A program made the position numbers and the translations under genes. Of a stretch of DNA of 64,000 nt, positions 12,801 through 25,059 are shown in pieces (within the stretch, counting starts at the first letter, position 1; every line of letters starts with the position of its first letter). The notes below the pieces were generated by a model. The model searched no databases and was not told the origin of the DNA. It saw nothing but the letters and a program-made list of their open reading frames with translations. Source of the stretch: Sclerotinia nivalis (lineage: Eukaryota; Ascomycota; Leotiomycetes; Helotiales; Sclerotiniaceae); NCBI GenBank assembly GCA_029531795.1, contig JAPEIS010000005.1, positions 2,168,001 through 2,232,000 of the forward strand, written 5' to 3'.

Positions 12801-13734
12801 CTATATTTGAAAATCTAGAAATAGATAATATAGATATAAATACTACTTTTCTTAATGAGAAATTAACAAATACAGAAATACTAATGGAAATTCTATAGTT
12901 CTTTAAAGAAATATTCTCTGAAATCAAAGAAATACTTTAGAAAAACCTTCAAGAAGTTAAAGTTTTCCTCAAGCTCAAAAAATCACTTTATAATTTTAAA
13001 CAATCCTCGAGAATTTGATGATTAACAATTAAGAAGTTCTTTAAAGAATTAGATTTATCAATTTCTTTTGTAAATCCAAATCTATTCATTAGCAAAGGCG
13101 TTTCTATTCTTCTATACATCGATAATATACTAATTATCGGGAAACAAATAGATATCGACAAAATCAAGAAAAGGATTAATGAATAATAGAAATACAAGGA
13201 TTTAGGATCTATTCAAATATTTCTAGAACTTCAGATCGAACGAAATAAAACAAGATGAATTCTCAAAATTCATAATTCAAATTACACGAAAAAGATCCTT
13301 CAACGATTTCAAATTGATAATTCTACAAAAAAGAATCTACTATTTCCTTTAGGAATAATTATTTATATAGCAAAGATAAAAGAATTATTCGAAAAGAACA
13401 ATAAGAATTTATATCTGCAGATTGTAAGTTCGACGATATATCTGGCAAATTATAATCGATTCGATATCTCTTTTGTTATAAAACAATTAATTAGAATTAT
13501 ACAATTATCTAAAGAACAATATTTTGTTTATATAAAGCATCTACTTCAATATCTTGCAAATATAATCGATATTGGCTTAGTATACTCAGGACAATTACAA
13601 CAACTACCTTCCGAATACAATACTTTCACAGATTCTATATAGGGTTCTGAACAACGAAATAAATCAATTCAGAGTATTATAATTATAAAATACAAAGGAA
13701 CAATAGTCTGATCGTCCACAAAGCAGAAATCTAC
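9845..13734 (+). pseudogene. Copia gag-pol remnant, part before the G1 insertion
   Basis: Single long frame with stops, in copia order. Gag is at about 9845-10550. A CCHC-type knuckle remnant is at about 10565-10610 (Y-x2-Y-x4-H-x4-C pattern). The protease box WIFDSG is at about 10770-10790. Integrase runs from about 11380 to 12000 and includes the stretch at 11489-11680. A 27-bp minisatellite lies in the linker. RT is at about 12480-13200, with FLNEKL (from FLNG), KSLYNFKQS and the active-site box YIDN (from YVDD) at 13115-13126. The RNase H start breaks off at STKQKSTITVSTS, where G1 is inserted. The frame resumes at 20463. The YIDN change and the stops make it inactive. Confidence 0.85.
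12117..12240 (+). repeat. 27-bp in-frame minisatellite in the copia integrase-RT linker
   Basis: Four to five imperfect copies of a 27-bp unit encode a nine-residue repeat of the form NIDKTISKF / DIDKAILKF / NIDRTISKS. The period is a multiple of three, so the repeat kept the copia frame open. This lies in the variable linker between the integrase C-terminus and RT. Confidence 0.8.
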
Positions 13735-13897
13735 TATCACGGTAAGGGAAAAGGTATGTGTAGGTTTGATCTATTGTTGTACTACGAGGAGGAGAAGAAG
13801 GTCAAGGAGGTGACCTGACTATATAGAAGTGAGTGTATACATGTATGCCTAAAGCATACATGATCACGTATAGGTGAAGGGAGATGAACCTATAATA
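13735..13897 (-). repeat. G1 3' LTR
   Basis: 163 bp. On the plus strand it reads TATCACGG...CCTATAATA, the decayed form of TGTCACGG...CCGTAACA. It contains a perfect hairpin at 13840-13862 (CATGTATGC and GCATACATG arms) and matches 20300-20462 over its full length. Confidence 0.93.
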
Positions 13898-13915
13898 ATA
13901 CTCTTTTTTCAAGAA

Positions 13916-13937
13916 ACCCATTTGACTTCAAATGGGT
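13916..13937. other. 10-bp perfect inverted repeat next to the G1 3' LTR
   Basis: ACCCATTTGA and TCAAATGGGT are separated by two bases, followed on the plus strand by an A-rich run. It lies 18 bases inside the 3' LTR, downstream of pol on the minus strand, so it could be a structure in the element's 3' UTR. No function can be assigned from sequence alone. Confidence 0.6.
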
Positions 13938-14164
13938 ATTAAAAAATAAAGAAAAATAAAGAAAAAATATAGATCTCTTTCCTTAATTAGATCTCTGAAC
14001 AAAAAATGTATAATATCCCTTAATGATATTATATCCCTTATTGTTATAATATATAATATACCTTTAAACGAAGCGAACAATCTTGATGCGAGTGGATCTT
14101 CGTAGAGTGGGTGTAGCAATTGTGCTGTGTGACTCCGATTGCAAATTCTGTGGTTCTGGTTGTA

Positions 14165-17100
14165 ATATAGTAGTGTCGGAGTGCTTTAGGATTCAAGTTG
14201 ACAGTTTTGGCTTCTCTGAATGAAAGCGATGATATTCGATAAGAACCTTCTCGTTACTCTTTAAATCATTAATTGGTTGTCAAGTTGGCGTATGGTGTTT
14301 CCATTTGATCAAATAATGATAGCCATCCTTATTATGATTATCTAGAACTCTTTCAAATATCCATTTCTGAATAGGCTTATCTTTATTGTTGTTCTGCTCC
14401 AAAATTCTGTCCCGTGTAATCAGGGATTCTGATTCGTTAATTGTTGTTTGAGTCGGAAAGTGAAGATTAATATGAGCTGGAAGTAAAAAAGAATGATGGA
14501 AAACAAAAAAGATTTTAATATTCTCAGATAATTGAACAAAATAAGTACAAGGATAAACTTTGATAATCTTGTAAGGATCGATTCATTTATTATCTAGCTT
14601 TTTTGCTTTGCGCGAAGTCTTCATATTCTTGGTATTAATAAAGACTTTCTGGTCAATTGTATAGCGAGGTAAATCAGAGCAATAATAGTTAGTATAGTCC
14701 TTATAAATAGCAATTGTTTATTATGTAAAAGCACAAAATTGCTTCAAAATATATTTCATACAATTTGTAATCCTATTACTTTTAAAGAATTCCTGTTTTT
14801 GTGTTAAAGTTATATCCGATGGGTAAGGTTTACTAGATTCAATATTTAGATATAAATTAAAATTGTAATTAGCAAAAAAAAACAAACAACCAATTGTTTC
14901 AAAGACCAAATTATTGGATACAAATTCGGTTAAGGGTAGTCAATCCAATCAATCGTCTTAATGATAGTTAACAAAAGCTTGTAAATACTACTCCAGAATT
15001 GAATTAATACATCCAATCTGATTATCTATTTGAGGATGAAAAGCTAAAGAATATTTTAAAATAACTCTCAATTGCTCCGAAAGTTGTAATCAGAATCCTG
15101 ATACGAACTGCGTTCCCCGATCGGAAATGATATTATCCGGAAATCCATGAAGTATATAAACACGGCTGATAAAAGCATCGATTAGCTCCTCTATTGTTAA
15201 TGTACGTATACCGATGAAATATCTCATTTTGAGTAGTCTACAAACTACTATCAAGATATATTTATAGGTAGAATTATAACGAATACAATTCAGGAGTAAT
15301 GTAATATAATCGATTGAGATATCAGACCACACACGAAAAAGGATAAGCAACGGTTTCAAAAATCCGGGAGGCACCGATTTGGACGATTTGATGCGAATAC
15401 AAAGTTCGCAAGCCTTTATATAAAACGCGATCTCCAAATATATATTAGATCACCAGTATATACGAAAAACAAGATCGATCGTTTTAGTTCGATCAGAATG
15501 GCCGGTAGGACCAAAAGAATAAATTCGATAGATAATTTGGAGTTTGAGCTCATCATCTAGTGAAACCCAAATCTTATCCCGATAGTAAATTCTATTATTT
15601 TGGACCGAACAATCTTATATAACGATCCGGAGGGTTTTACGATACTCTTTTGGTCATTTAATCATTGATGGATTATTAAAAGCAAAGATAAATTGATCTG
15701 CGATATCGGATCTAGTATATATTGTATCGATTAAAATATCAATTAGTTGATCGTGGAATGATACTATTATCTCCACTGATGCCAAATTGATATACCCAAT
15801 CAAATCCTTATAAAGATCATCATCAAAACAATTCTAAAGGAGGATAACACATTCTCGATTCTTTAAACGCTTATCGTTTGGATCAAAGCGATACAACCGA
15901 TCTTCGTGTTTTCTACTTAGTATATTTAATCGAATAGCTTTGTTTCCTGATCGATAAATTATACAGAAATTATATTGAGATAGAAATTCAGATTATCGTA
16001 TTTGCTATTGATTGAGAGCTTTTGTAGTTATAAAATATTCGAGATTCTTGTGATCAATAAGAATCTCGAATTTCTTTTGTAAACTTTGAAGCTCTGAGTA
16101 CTATTTTTTTATTGCTTTGATAATAGCAAATAGTTCTTTATTATAGATCTTATAATTGTATTCTGCTACTATATACTTAGATGAAAAATAAACGACTGAA
16201 CACAAAACATTATCATCATTGTATTACGAGAGAACTCCTCCTGAAACCCAATCGAAAGTATCGGTTTCCAAAACAGTTTTCCACCTATAATCAAAGTATA
16301 CCAAAACCGGTACTATTGTGAAAGCTCTTTTTAAAGCGTCAAAAGCCTTTGTATAATCTGCAATCCAATCCCATATAATATTCTTCTGTAAGAGATCGTT
16401 GAGAGAGCAACAAATCTTTGAAAAATCTTTTATAAAATGTCGATAGAAATTAGCAAAATCAAGAAATCGTTGTAAATCCTTTACACATAAAGACAATTCC
16501 CAAAATGTAATAATTATAACCTTTTCTTGATCCATTTCGATGCCTTCGATTGTAATGATAAGATCCAAATACTTTGTCTTCGTAGTTTCGAACTTACATT
16601 TGTTAATATCAATCTGTAATCCAGCATTCATTAACTTTTGAACTACTTAGCAAACATACTCTTTATACTCTACAAGATTATCGGAATAGATTAAAACGTT
16701 ATCGAGATATACAATGCAATATTTGTTCAACTCATCGAAAAGCATATGATTGATATAATATTGGAACAATGCAAGCGCATTACAGAGATCGAAAGGCATA
16801 ACCAGAAATTCAAAAAGACCAAAACGAATAATGAATACAATTTTCCATTCATCCCCTTCGGCGATTCGCAATTTGTTGAACACTGCAATGATATCAAGCT
16901 TGATATAAATTTTTGCATTACAAAAAATATCCAGCGTTTCGCAAATGATGAATAATAGATAACGATTCTTTATAGTAACATTATTTAATCTTCGATAATC
17001 TTGACAAATACGGATCCCCCCTCCCGGTTTGGCAATCAATAGCAAAGGAGAGACGCACCACGATTTCGATTCCCGAATGAACCCCTTAAAAAGATTATCA

Positions 17101-18620
17101 TCAAACTATTTACACACCACTACCAATTTCATTAACGATAAAAAACGGTTTTTGAAATAAGATGACTCTTTACCAAACATCAATTCAATTTTGTGATCCC
17201 AGATTCAACGAGATAGCAATTTATCTATATAATATAGAAGGAAAATAGGAAGTTTGTCTTGTAACTATATAAAAAGCCTTTATCGTATTTGATCATCATT
17301 AAGGGAAGGTTTGCGAATTAAAAATTTATCGATATCAGCCTTAGAGATCTTTCGCAAATGGAGTGGCTTGTAACAATCATATATAAAATCATAAAGTTAC
17401 AATAGAGTTTTAAAAAGCATCTCTATTATATTGCCTTGCTTTTATAAAATCGATCGAAAATCCCTTTCTGTAAATATCGAGGATAACATAACCTATCGCA
17501 GATGATCTTGCTTAACAGTTTTCTGTACAGCATCCAATTCATCCTATATCAATCGGATAGCCCGAATGTTATCTTGTTGACAAAACGAAAAAAAACTAGA
17601 AACTTGCAATCAACAAATATTATCTATATTTAGACTTGTATTTTTGTAAATAGGTATAGGGAATTCCTCAACAGAAAGCAAAGACAAACGGTTTTTTGGA
17701 TTGTGAATAAATCGACATCGATCTGCAATCTTTAAAATCGATTTTGGATACAGACAATTAGGAATCATCTGTACTTGATTATTTGATTCTTTGTAGCACT
17801 TTGTTCGATAATGATTCATACCAAACATTAAACCCTACTGAAATTCGAGATCAATAAAAGAATCGTTAGATTGTAATATATAATCTTTATCTGATATCTC
17901 TTCAATAGAAGGTTTTTTATAAAAAGTTCTTTTAAAAATAGAAAACGTTTGAATAAATAAACAATCCTCGATATATAGAAAACGGTATTTATAAATTGTG
18001 CATTTAGCTTTTATATCAGGATTGATAAGGAATTTATTTAAAGGTTCGATAGCATCAACGATCTATTGTAGAATAATTTTTGCTAAATCCTTTTGTTCCT
18101 TGATCGAAGATGGGATTATTGATACAGTAATTGACTCTGAATCATAATACATCAAGCAATTGGAAGCACAATAGTTTGAAGAGAATATTAAACTCATCTT
18201 CATCCAATTGATAGTAGGATTGTAGCGCTGTAACTATAGTAAACCAAAGATTAACAGCATCTCTAATAAAAACTAGATGATATAAAAGAACCAATACTTA
18301 TAATGATTCTTTATAACAATTTCCATTACAAAATATTCTGTAATTCTGTCGACGATCTTTCTATCGGCAAATCGGAGTTCGCAAAAATGAAATAAAAATT
18401 GTATTTCAATATTGTATTTGGAAACAAAAGAATGATCAGCAAAGGTTTCTTCAAAGCATTCACTATCAATAAGATTTATAACAATAAAGGGATTTTTATA
18501 TACAAAGAATATAATGGTTTTAACGAATAGAGATTTGCTATTCATAGAATTAAACTGCAATGATTTATCTCTATCCATTCTTTGATTTACCTTCTTGCCC
18601 TTAGTATTCCTCCACAAACG
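14165..18620 (-). pseudogene. G1 pol remnant (protease, RT, RNase H, integrase, chromodomain)
   Basis: Read on the minus strand. The protease is at about 18500-18400, with DSEC in place of DSGC. RT is at about 17100-16640, with IRICQDYRRLN, KLDI and the active-site box YLDN (from YLDD) at 16698-16709. RNase H is at about 16600-16050 (LETDTFDW). The integrase has a partial zinc motif and core at about 15440-15070, with WSDISIDYI, VVCRLLKMR and IISDRGTQFVS; the central DRG box is intact. The integrase C-terminus is near 14909-14720. A chromodomain-like end is at about 14300-14180 (YHYLIKWK...TWQP). Many stops. Chromodomains in this class are known to bind modified histones and guide integration into heterochromatin. 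Confidence 0.86.
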
Positions 18621-18624
18621 ATTT

Positions 18625-20019
18625 TTCGTAGAGATTAATCTTTTCCTTGTTCAGGATTTTCCTTAACTGAATTGAATATAAAGACAACCTCCTCTGATTC
18701 AATATAGCCTTACCATTATACCTAATTCAGATACTATTGGCTTTATACCCAATTACCAATATATCCTCCTCGAAATCCATTACGATTATTATTAAACCTA
18801 TTGACGCTTCGAAAAACTAAAACAGCAGTATATTGATCGAAAATCGGATTAATTGAAACAGCGGTATTGCGATTGGAAAAGGTATTAACAAGAGCTTGTT
18901 TGCCAAAAAGAAGATTACTATTGATATCATAAATAGCATAACAATCAATCTGAAGATGATTGATTCTACTACAATAATTGCAAAAAACCACAGGATTAAA
19001 CTTCTTTTTTTATTTTGTAGACCTTTTTTCTATTGTCCTTTTTATTTCATTGTATCGAGATCTATAAGATCATTATCAACAACAAAGGCTTTACCAGAAT
19101 TTTTGTTATAATATTCAGTATTATGAAGATTCTGATTCCAAATAGAGAATTTCTTTTGCTAATTATTAATATTATCGATCGTGTAGAGATTCGAATTATC
19201 AATGATCAAAGTTCGAAGAAAGATTGTAATCTTTTGCTTTATCGTATTAACAATTTTGCAATCAGATTTGTAATAAGAGTTAACAAGATGAGATAATGTA
19301 GAAAAAAAAGCCGAAAAGGATTCCTTTGGATTTATAGAAAGCTTGTCGAATTTGAGCGAGGCTTCCTTTTCGATATCCATAGAGATATATAATTTGTTCA
19401 ATTTGGCCAAAAACGAAACAACAAAATCGAAGCAAATAGAATCGTCAATGAATCTAGTAATATCCGTAATACACTTTTGTTGTATTTGATCATCGAGAAG
19501 ATTAATAGTATAGCTAATCTTCTTTTATTCAGAAACAAAAAGTTGTAAATCGATTATTTAACAGAATTGCAAATCCAATTTCCAGGATTGATAATCCTTT
19601 TATCGAACAAGAATATTAGATTTTTCGCTTTTAAAAACAAACAGATTTTTTTGAGTTTAGCAAAAAGTAGTTGGTTTCTGGTTAATAATAGTATTACCGG
19701 CATCCAACTGAACTTGCTTGCCGGCTAGAGTACGAAGAAGCTCGATGTTTTCCATTTTGAATTTCTTGATCTTATTTGTTTGAATAACGATATAGATAGT
19801 TTGAATAGTAAAGCGATCTTCGATAATAGAGAAAATATAATTCAGATAAACAGTTTGTTCGTTAAAACTGGTAATGAGGTTTGGTATTACTAAAGTATTC
19901 AATTCTGTTAGGATTTGTGTAATAGTAGATCATTGGTTGAAGATTCGTTGGATTTCGGTACGAATTCTTTTGATAGAAATAGAAATCGTATTACCAATGA
20001 ATATAGAACCGGAAGTCAT
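18625..20019 (-). pseudogene. G1 gag remnant with an intact CCHC knuckle
   Basis: Minus-strand frame from an ATG at 20019 (MTSGS...), interrupted by stops. Open stretches at 19902-19657 and 19410-19159 carry the capsid-like part. Near 18991-18940 the knuckle CNYCSRINHLQIDC keeps the complete C-x2-C-x4-H-x4-C spacing, unusual among the decayed proteins here. That knuckle lies in a different frame from the gag N-terminus, so at least one indel or a programmed shift lies between. Pol follows immediately. Confidence 0.78.
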
Positions 20020-20299
20020 TGTAAAAAGAATTATAATTATACAAAGTAATCAATAAAGAATTTGCGATTGCATAAAAGCAATCAAAAATAGATATAAAAG
20101 TTTATGAATAAATACGATTGTACAAAAGCAATCAAGGATCAAAAGCTGTACAAAAGTAGATAAGAAATGCGATTGTATAAAAGCAGACGAATTACGATGG
20201 TACGAAAGCAGTCGAAAACAGATACAGAAGCTTGTAGATGATTTAGCAAGGCCAGATCACTTTGTAAAGTAATAGAGCCTTTGAAAGGATAGTACAAAT
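20020..20299 (-). repeat. G1 leader with short imperfect repeats
   Basis: Between the 5' LTR (20300-20462) and gag. It holds four to five imperfect copies of a GCGATTGTAYAAAAGCA-like unit (near 20065, 20115, 20170 and 20200), spaced irregularly by about 30-50 bases. The primer-binding site should be next to 20299, but the sequence there (AATTTGTACTATCC on the minus strand) is not recognisable as one. No gene is seen. Confidence 0.65.
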
Positions 20300-20462
20300 T
20301 ATTATGATAAGGGAAAAGGTATATGTAGGTTTGATCTATTGTTGTACTACGAAGAGGAGAAGAAGGTCAAGGAGGTGATCTGACTATATAGAAGTGAGTG
20401 TATGCATGTGTGCCTAAGGCACACATGATCACGTGCAGGTGAAGGGAGATGAACCCGTAACA
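20300..20462 (-). repeat. G1 5' LTR
   Basis: 163 bp, TATTATGA...CCCGTAACA on the plus strand. The hairpin at 20405-20427 has perfect arms CATGTGTGCC and GGCACACATG around TAA. It is followed by the target duplication TCTAC at 20463-20467. Confidence 0.93.
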
Positions 20463-21009
20463 TCTACTTCTCAAAGTACAATGAAGGTAGAGATCATCGC
20501 TGCAAACGAAGGATCTAAGGAATTAATATAGATAGAAAAACTAATTCAGGATTTAGAGAAAAGATCTTTGATTGAATCATTTATTCCAACGTTATATTGC
20601 AACAATAAAAGCGATATAGATTGAATTAAGAAAAATAAGTTTTACAACAAAGCAAAGTATATTAATATCAAATAGTACTACATTAGAAATGATATAATTA
20701 ATACAAACAAACTTAGAATCTTATAGATTACAGAAATCAATCAAATAACAAATATTCTTATCAAACAATTCATATACCCCGGCTTTTATATACATTGTAC
20801 TGATTTAAAGCTCGATATTGATATAGAATAATTGGGAGTACTCTTATACCATAATATAAACTTAGAATTATAGATTACTGAACTTTTATAAAGAGACTAA
20901 GCAATACAACTATAACTAAAGACTAGAACATTACTACAAAAGTTAACAAAGCTCTATTATACATTTCATATAATTCTTTAATAGTTATGGTTTCTGATTA
21001 TAAATAAGA
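20463..21009 (+). pseudogene. Copia gag-pol remnant, RNase H end and 3' UTR
   Basis: Continues the frame broken at 13734. The residues STMKVEIIAANEGSKELIWI (with one stop for Trp) match the copia RNase H signature of the form STAEAEYIALSEAAKEAIWL. The segment 20463-20780 holds this domain with DLEKRSLIES and SFIPTLYCNNKSDI. After about 20780 only stops and AT-rich sequence remain up to the 3' LTR at 21010. No clear polypurine tract survives next to the LTR. Confidence 0.82.
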
Positions 21010-21128
21010 TGTTAAAACATGTGATGCTCGCTAGTACTAGCTTCCGCACTAGCACTATATCTCTTCAAACTGTACTATAGAATATTAGTTACACACACAA
21101 TAATATATGCTTGATTGCCCTTCCAACA
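21010..21128 (+). repeat. Copia 3' LTR (intact)
   Basis: 119 bp, TGTTAAAACATGTG...CCTTCCAACA. It is the uninterrupted reference that shows how the 5' LTR was split. It is followed by AATAT (21129-21133), the second copy of the copia target duplication, and then by the T-run of LINE A3. Confidence 0.93.
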
Positions 21129-21289
21129 AATATAAAGTTTTTTTTTTTTTTTAAAGTTTATATAAACTCAATCTTTTCGAACCAAAATTTAATGTTTTAT
21201 ATAAAGAGAATTCAAAAAAAAATAAAAAATAAAAATAAAAATAAAATAAAATCAAAACAATCTTTCAATCTATAAGTTGTACAGGGAAT

Positions 21290-24200
21290 CGAGGATATAT
21301 ATTCTGATAGAATCTTGTAGATTTGAATCAAATTGTTAGTTTCGCTGTTCCTTTTATACTTTTCAAGAAGTAAAGAATAGTTTCAAATAATAACAATTTC
21401 GAAAAGGTCTTTTAAGTGTTTTCAATTTTACAAAAGTAAAAATGAAGAAGGGATTTTCTTTTTTTATATGAGTATAAGATATAAGGGTCTTTGTGATTGA
21501 ATCGATTATAATATATTGCGAAATCGTTGTATTAAGATTTAGCTGCTAGAATATATTTTAATATTGTTTGTTCAAAAGAAAGTATAATCGATTGATTGTT
21601 ATAAGTTATAAAAAGATTATTGTAATTTAATAATGTTGTGATTGTTTATAATCTTGATTTTGCTAATTTAGCATTTGATTTAGCAATCTTTTTCAAGAAG
21701 GTGAAAATACAGATAGGATTAAATAGAGATGAAAATATTGTTCTTTCTTTAGTTGTTTTGTTTATTGCTTTATTTTCGGGAATATCTAGATGTTTAGGAA
21801 TCTATCGAATTCGAATTGAATCAAGGCGGATATATAGCAAACGAAGTTTAAGAGGTCAAATTGTAACTAACTTGTAGAATTCTTCGAATATAGATTGAAA
21901 GGATTCAGTTGAATGAAAGTCTAAATGTATAATAATCTTCAGATTATCCAAGAAAACCTAAAGGTTTGTAACAAATCTAATTGAGGATAATTGAATCGCT
22001 GTTTGAGTATCTTTCAAAACTGTAATTACTTCAGTATTGAAGACTTCAGTATTATAATCTAATGAGAAAATCTATTGATCTATTTGTAGATTGTATTGAT
22101 AAGTTATTGATTCATCTTTTGTAATATCATTCAAAGCTTTGTTTTTCGAATTATTGAAAAAGATTTACAAATCATTTTTTGGAATTGTAAATATAAATCT
22201 TTCGAAATTCTTAGTTGTTTGTTCTTTCAAATAATCGAAAGGATTATTAATCTTGGTTTTTATAATGATATATAATTCTTTGTTTTTTCAAAAAGAAAGT
22301 GCAATTGAATTAATATATTCGGCTTTTGGAAAAGCTAGAATAATTCTTGAAAATCTTGATTCAATGGTTTTGATATCAGTTTTAACTAGGATATTTTTGA
22401 TTCGGATTCGAAAAGGGTGTTTAGAATCAAATCGAATTGTTTGGATTGTGAAGCTTTGGGATATCAGATTCAGTTTTATTTTAGAGAGTATTAGATTTGA
22501 TTTTTTATATAAAGCAGCAATGTTAATTGTATGGAATATAGGAAGGATTATTCGAATATTAATTAATACAATTTTATTCAAAAGTTTCAAATATCTATTT
22601 ATTTGATTCGAGGTTATAAAGTTTTGATCCTGTTTCTTAATTCGATTAGATCATCAAATTTTAATTATAAAATAATATTTCTTCAAAATATAAATAGTAA
22701 TTGTTTTTTGAAGCAAAATTGATAAGATACCTTAAGTTGTTTTTCCAAATGAATGTAAAGTATTTGCAATTGTAAGGACTTTAATTGTAAGGATTTGGAT
22801 ATGAAGTTTGAAATTCAATTCCTTATCGAAATAGATTCTCAATTATTTCAACGGATCTGGTTTCTTTATTATTGAAAGATTTTCTATATGAATAATAAAA
22901 CTTTCGATATCTTTTTTGGAATCTTTAAAGAAATATATCAGTTCAGATTTTTTAAAATCGAAAATGATCTTTTCAGATTTATCTCAATCCAAAGCCTTCA
23001 GTATTTCGGGTTGTAATTGATTATAATTAGATTATAAACTTAAAGAAAAAGCTATTAATATAATATCGTTTATATATTCAAATCTTCGAATAGAATTGTT
23101 TAATCAAAATAAAAGGATTATATAAAGTATAAAAAGAATAGACGAAATTAAAGAGCCTTATAACAAACTATATTCAATATTAGTATTAGGCTCTATTTCG
23201 CCATCAAACCGAATACGAACTGATCGATTTATCGAGAACGATTATATCCATCGAATTAAATTGTCAAGCCATCCTTGTTCTCTGAATCGATGGACTAAAT
23301 ATTCTAAAAAAACAATATCAAAAACACCTTTGATATTTATAATTAATAAAATAGCTTTAGAATCTGAATTCAAGATCATTTCTATATTATATATAAAACA
23401 AATTATAAGATCTATTAATGAATACAAAAGAAGTATTTCGAATTGTTATTTAATTAGTATTTTGAGAATTATAATAATCCAAAATATCTTTTTAGTGATC
23501 AAATGTTCGAGATCTTTTTCTAATATCGAAAGTAAAGTTATTGATCTATAGAATCTAGAGTTTATATAATCTGATTTATTCGGTTTTGAAATGATAATTA
23601 CAATCATTGATCGAAAGTATTCAAAGTGATAATCTATTTCAAAACATTTTTGAAAAAATTAAAGAATACTAGATTCAATCTGTAGCTATACTAATTACAA
23701 TATCTTAATTGGGATTTCGTTTATACCAAGAGCTGTATTATCTATACAAAGGATAATAGTTTGAATATCTTGAATTATAGTTTCAAGAAATAAAATAGAA
23801 TAAATAGAAATTATAAGAAAATCGAAAAGGATATCACCAATCTCAATTGTATTTGTCAGTAGATTATTAATAAGTAGATCTCTTTTGGTTTGAATAATTG
23901 TAACAATAGAATAATCTAAAGGATCTACTAAAAAAAGAATTCGATATATTTCAATTAATTGATACCATTTTGTCATTTTAAAAACATCCTTTATTTCCTT
24001 AACTGAATCAAATTTAGATAGCCAAAATTCCTTTTTCGCTTTTTTGACAATTTTTCGAAAATTCTGTTTTGATTCCATAAAGCTATTTGTTCGGTTTTCC
24101 TGAACAGTTGTTCGACAAGTCTTGTTCCATTATAATTGACCTGTATTTCGGCCGAATGATCTTTGAACTGATTCTGTATATACTAATTGTATCGATTGAA

Positions 24201-25050
24201 TGATATTCAAAATTAGATTATCAAGATCAAAAGTTATAGATAAAGATTGAAAATCTAGATTTGCTAAATTTTCTATTAATAGAATTGAAAAAAGCTTTTC
24301 ATCAAGTATATCAATTTGTAATCTTCGGATTGGATTTTGGAATCTTGTATTTCAATACAAAGTTGTTAGTAAGGATTTGTGATCGGAAATTGTATCAAGA
24401 TGAGGAACGAGTATTATATTAGCTGTATATGATCCTGAAAGGAATACAAAATCAAAAATACTATCCAAATTGTAGATAGCTTCATCGATTGTGAAAAGAA
24501 GATTGAAAGAATAATTATCTAATCAATTTGTAAAAAGCTCTATAAGATTAAAGCATATAAAACAAAAGAAATCCTATCTTATATAATAGAAATTCAAATC
24601 CCTTGTAAGAAATATAGAATAAAAAAAAGGAAGAAAGTAAATTGAATAAATCTTTTATCGTTTGGTTTTCATTTTGATTGTTTCTAAAAGTATTATAAAT
24701 ATTAATAATTGTAAAAGTAAATCCAATAATAAATTGAAGATATAAAAATAGTAAATCCCGAAAAAAGAAAATAAATCAAAGCTGGCTAGTTCGAATACCT
24801 GTTTCTTTGTGAGTATAAGACATTATTCGAGGATAGATTTCCCAATTATTGAATAGTATAAAAGTTTTGTAGGTCGAATAGGATTTAGTAATTCGGTGTG
24901 AAATATCTAAGAATATATAAGGTTCTTGAATTAGAATTATATCAATACAAGAATCGTTAGCTAAAGAAAATACTAATTTATAAAAACTAGTATCTCTAAT
25001 TATATTAACTTATAAAATGATCAAGGGTTTTGAAAATATTTTTGGATTAT
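21290..25050 (-). pseudogene. LINE A3 ORF2 remnant
   Basis: Minus-strand replicase with stops. RNase H is at about 22180-21740, RT at about 23900-22900 and endonuclease at about 25020-24180. The best open stretch is 24078-23695 (127 codons), the linker and N-terminal RT. The active-site box near 23080-23065 reads YIND rather than YADD. The plus-strand open frames at 22253-22606 and 23261-23551 are mirror shadows. Confidence 0.78.
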
Positions 25051-25059
25051 ATATTAAAC

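Larger units (their letters stand above)
13735..20462 (-). mobile_element. Ty3/gypsy element G1 (chromodomain type)
   Basis: A 6,728-bp element with 163-bp LTRs at 13735-13897 and 20300-20462, flanked by the 5-bp duplication TCTAC (13730-13734 and 20463-20467). The minus strand carries gag, then protease, RT, RNase H, integrase and a C-terminal chromodomain, the order of Ty3/gypsy chromoviruses. It is inserted in the copia RNase H coding sequence. The LTRs differ by eye at about 15 sites, all transitions. Gag (frame beginning at 20019) and pol (frame containing 18617, 17045 and 15437) are in different frames. Confidence 0.93.
98..21128 (+). mobile_element. Ty1/copia-like LTR retrotransposon (carrying nested insertions)
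   Basis: Two 119-bp LTRs, TGTTAGAACA...CCTTCCAATA (5') and TGTTAAAACA...CCTTCCAACA (3'), bound the element, with an AATAT duplication on both sides. Between them is a degraded single-frame gag-pol with copia domain order: CCHC knuckle, protease, integrase, RT, RNase H. The 5' LTR is interrupted after base 62 by LINEs A1 and A2 (160-9579, including their target duplications), and the RNase H coding part by gypsy G1 (13735-20467 with duplication). With these removed the element is about 4.9 kb, normal for copia. By eye the two LTRs differ at about 10 sites, all transitions. It is not functional as it stands. Confidence 0.9.
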
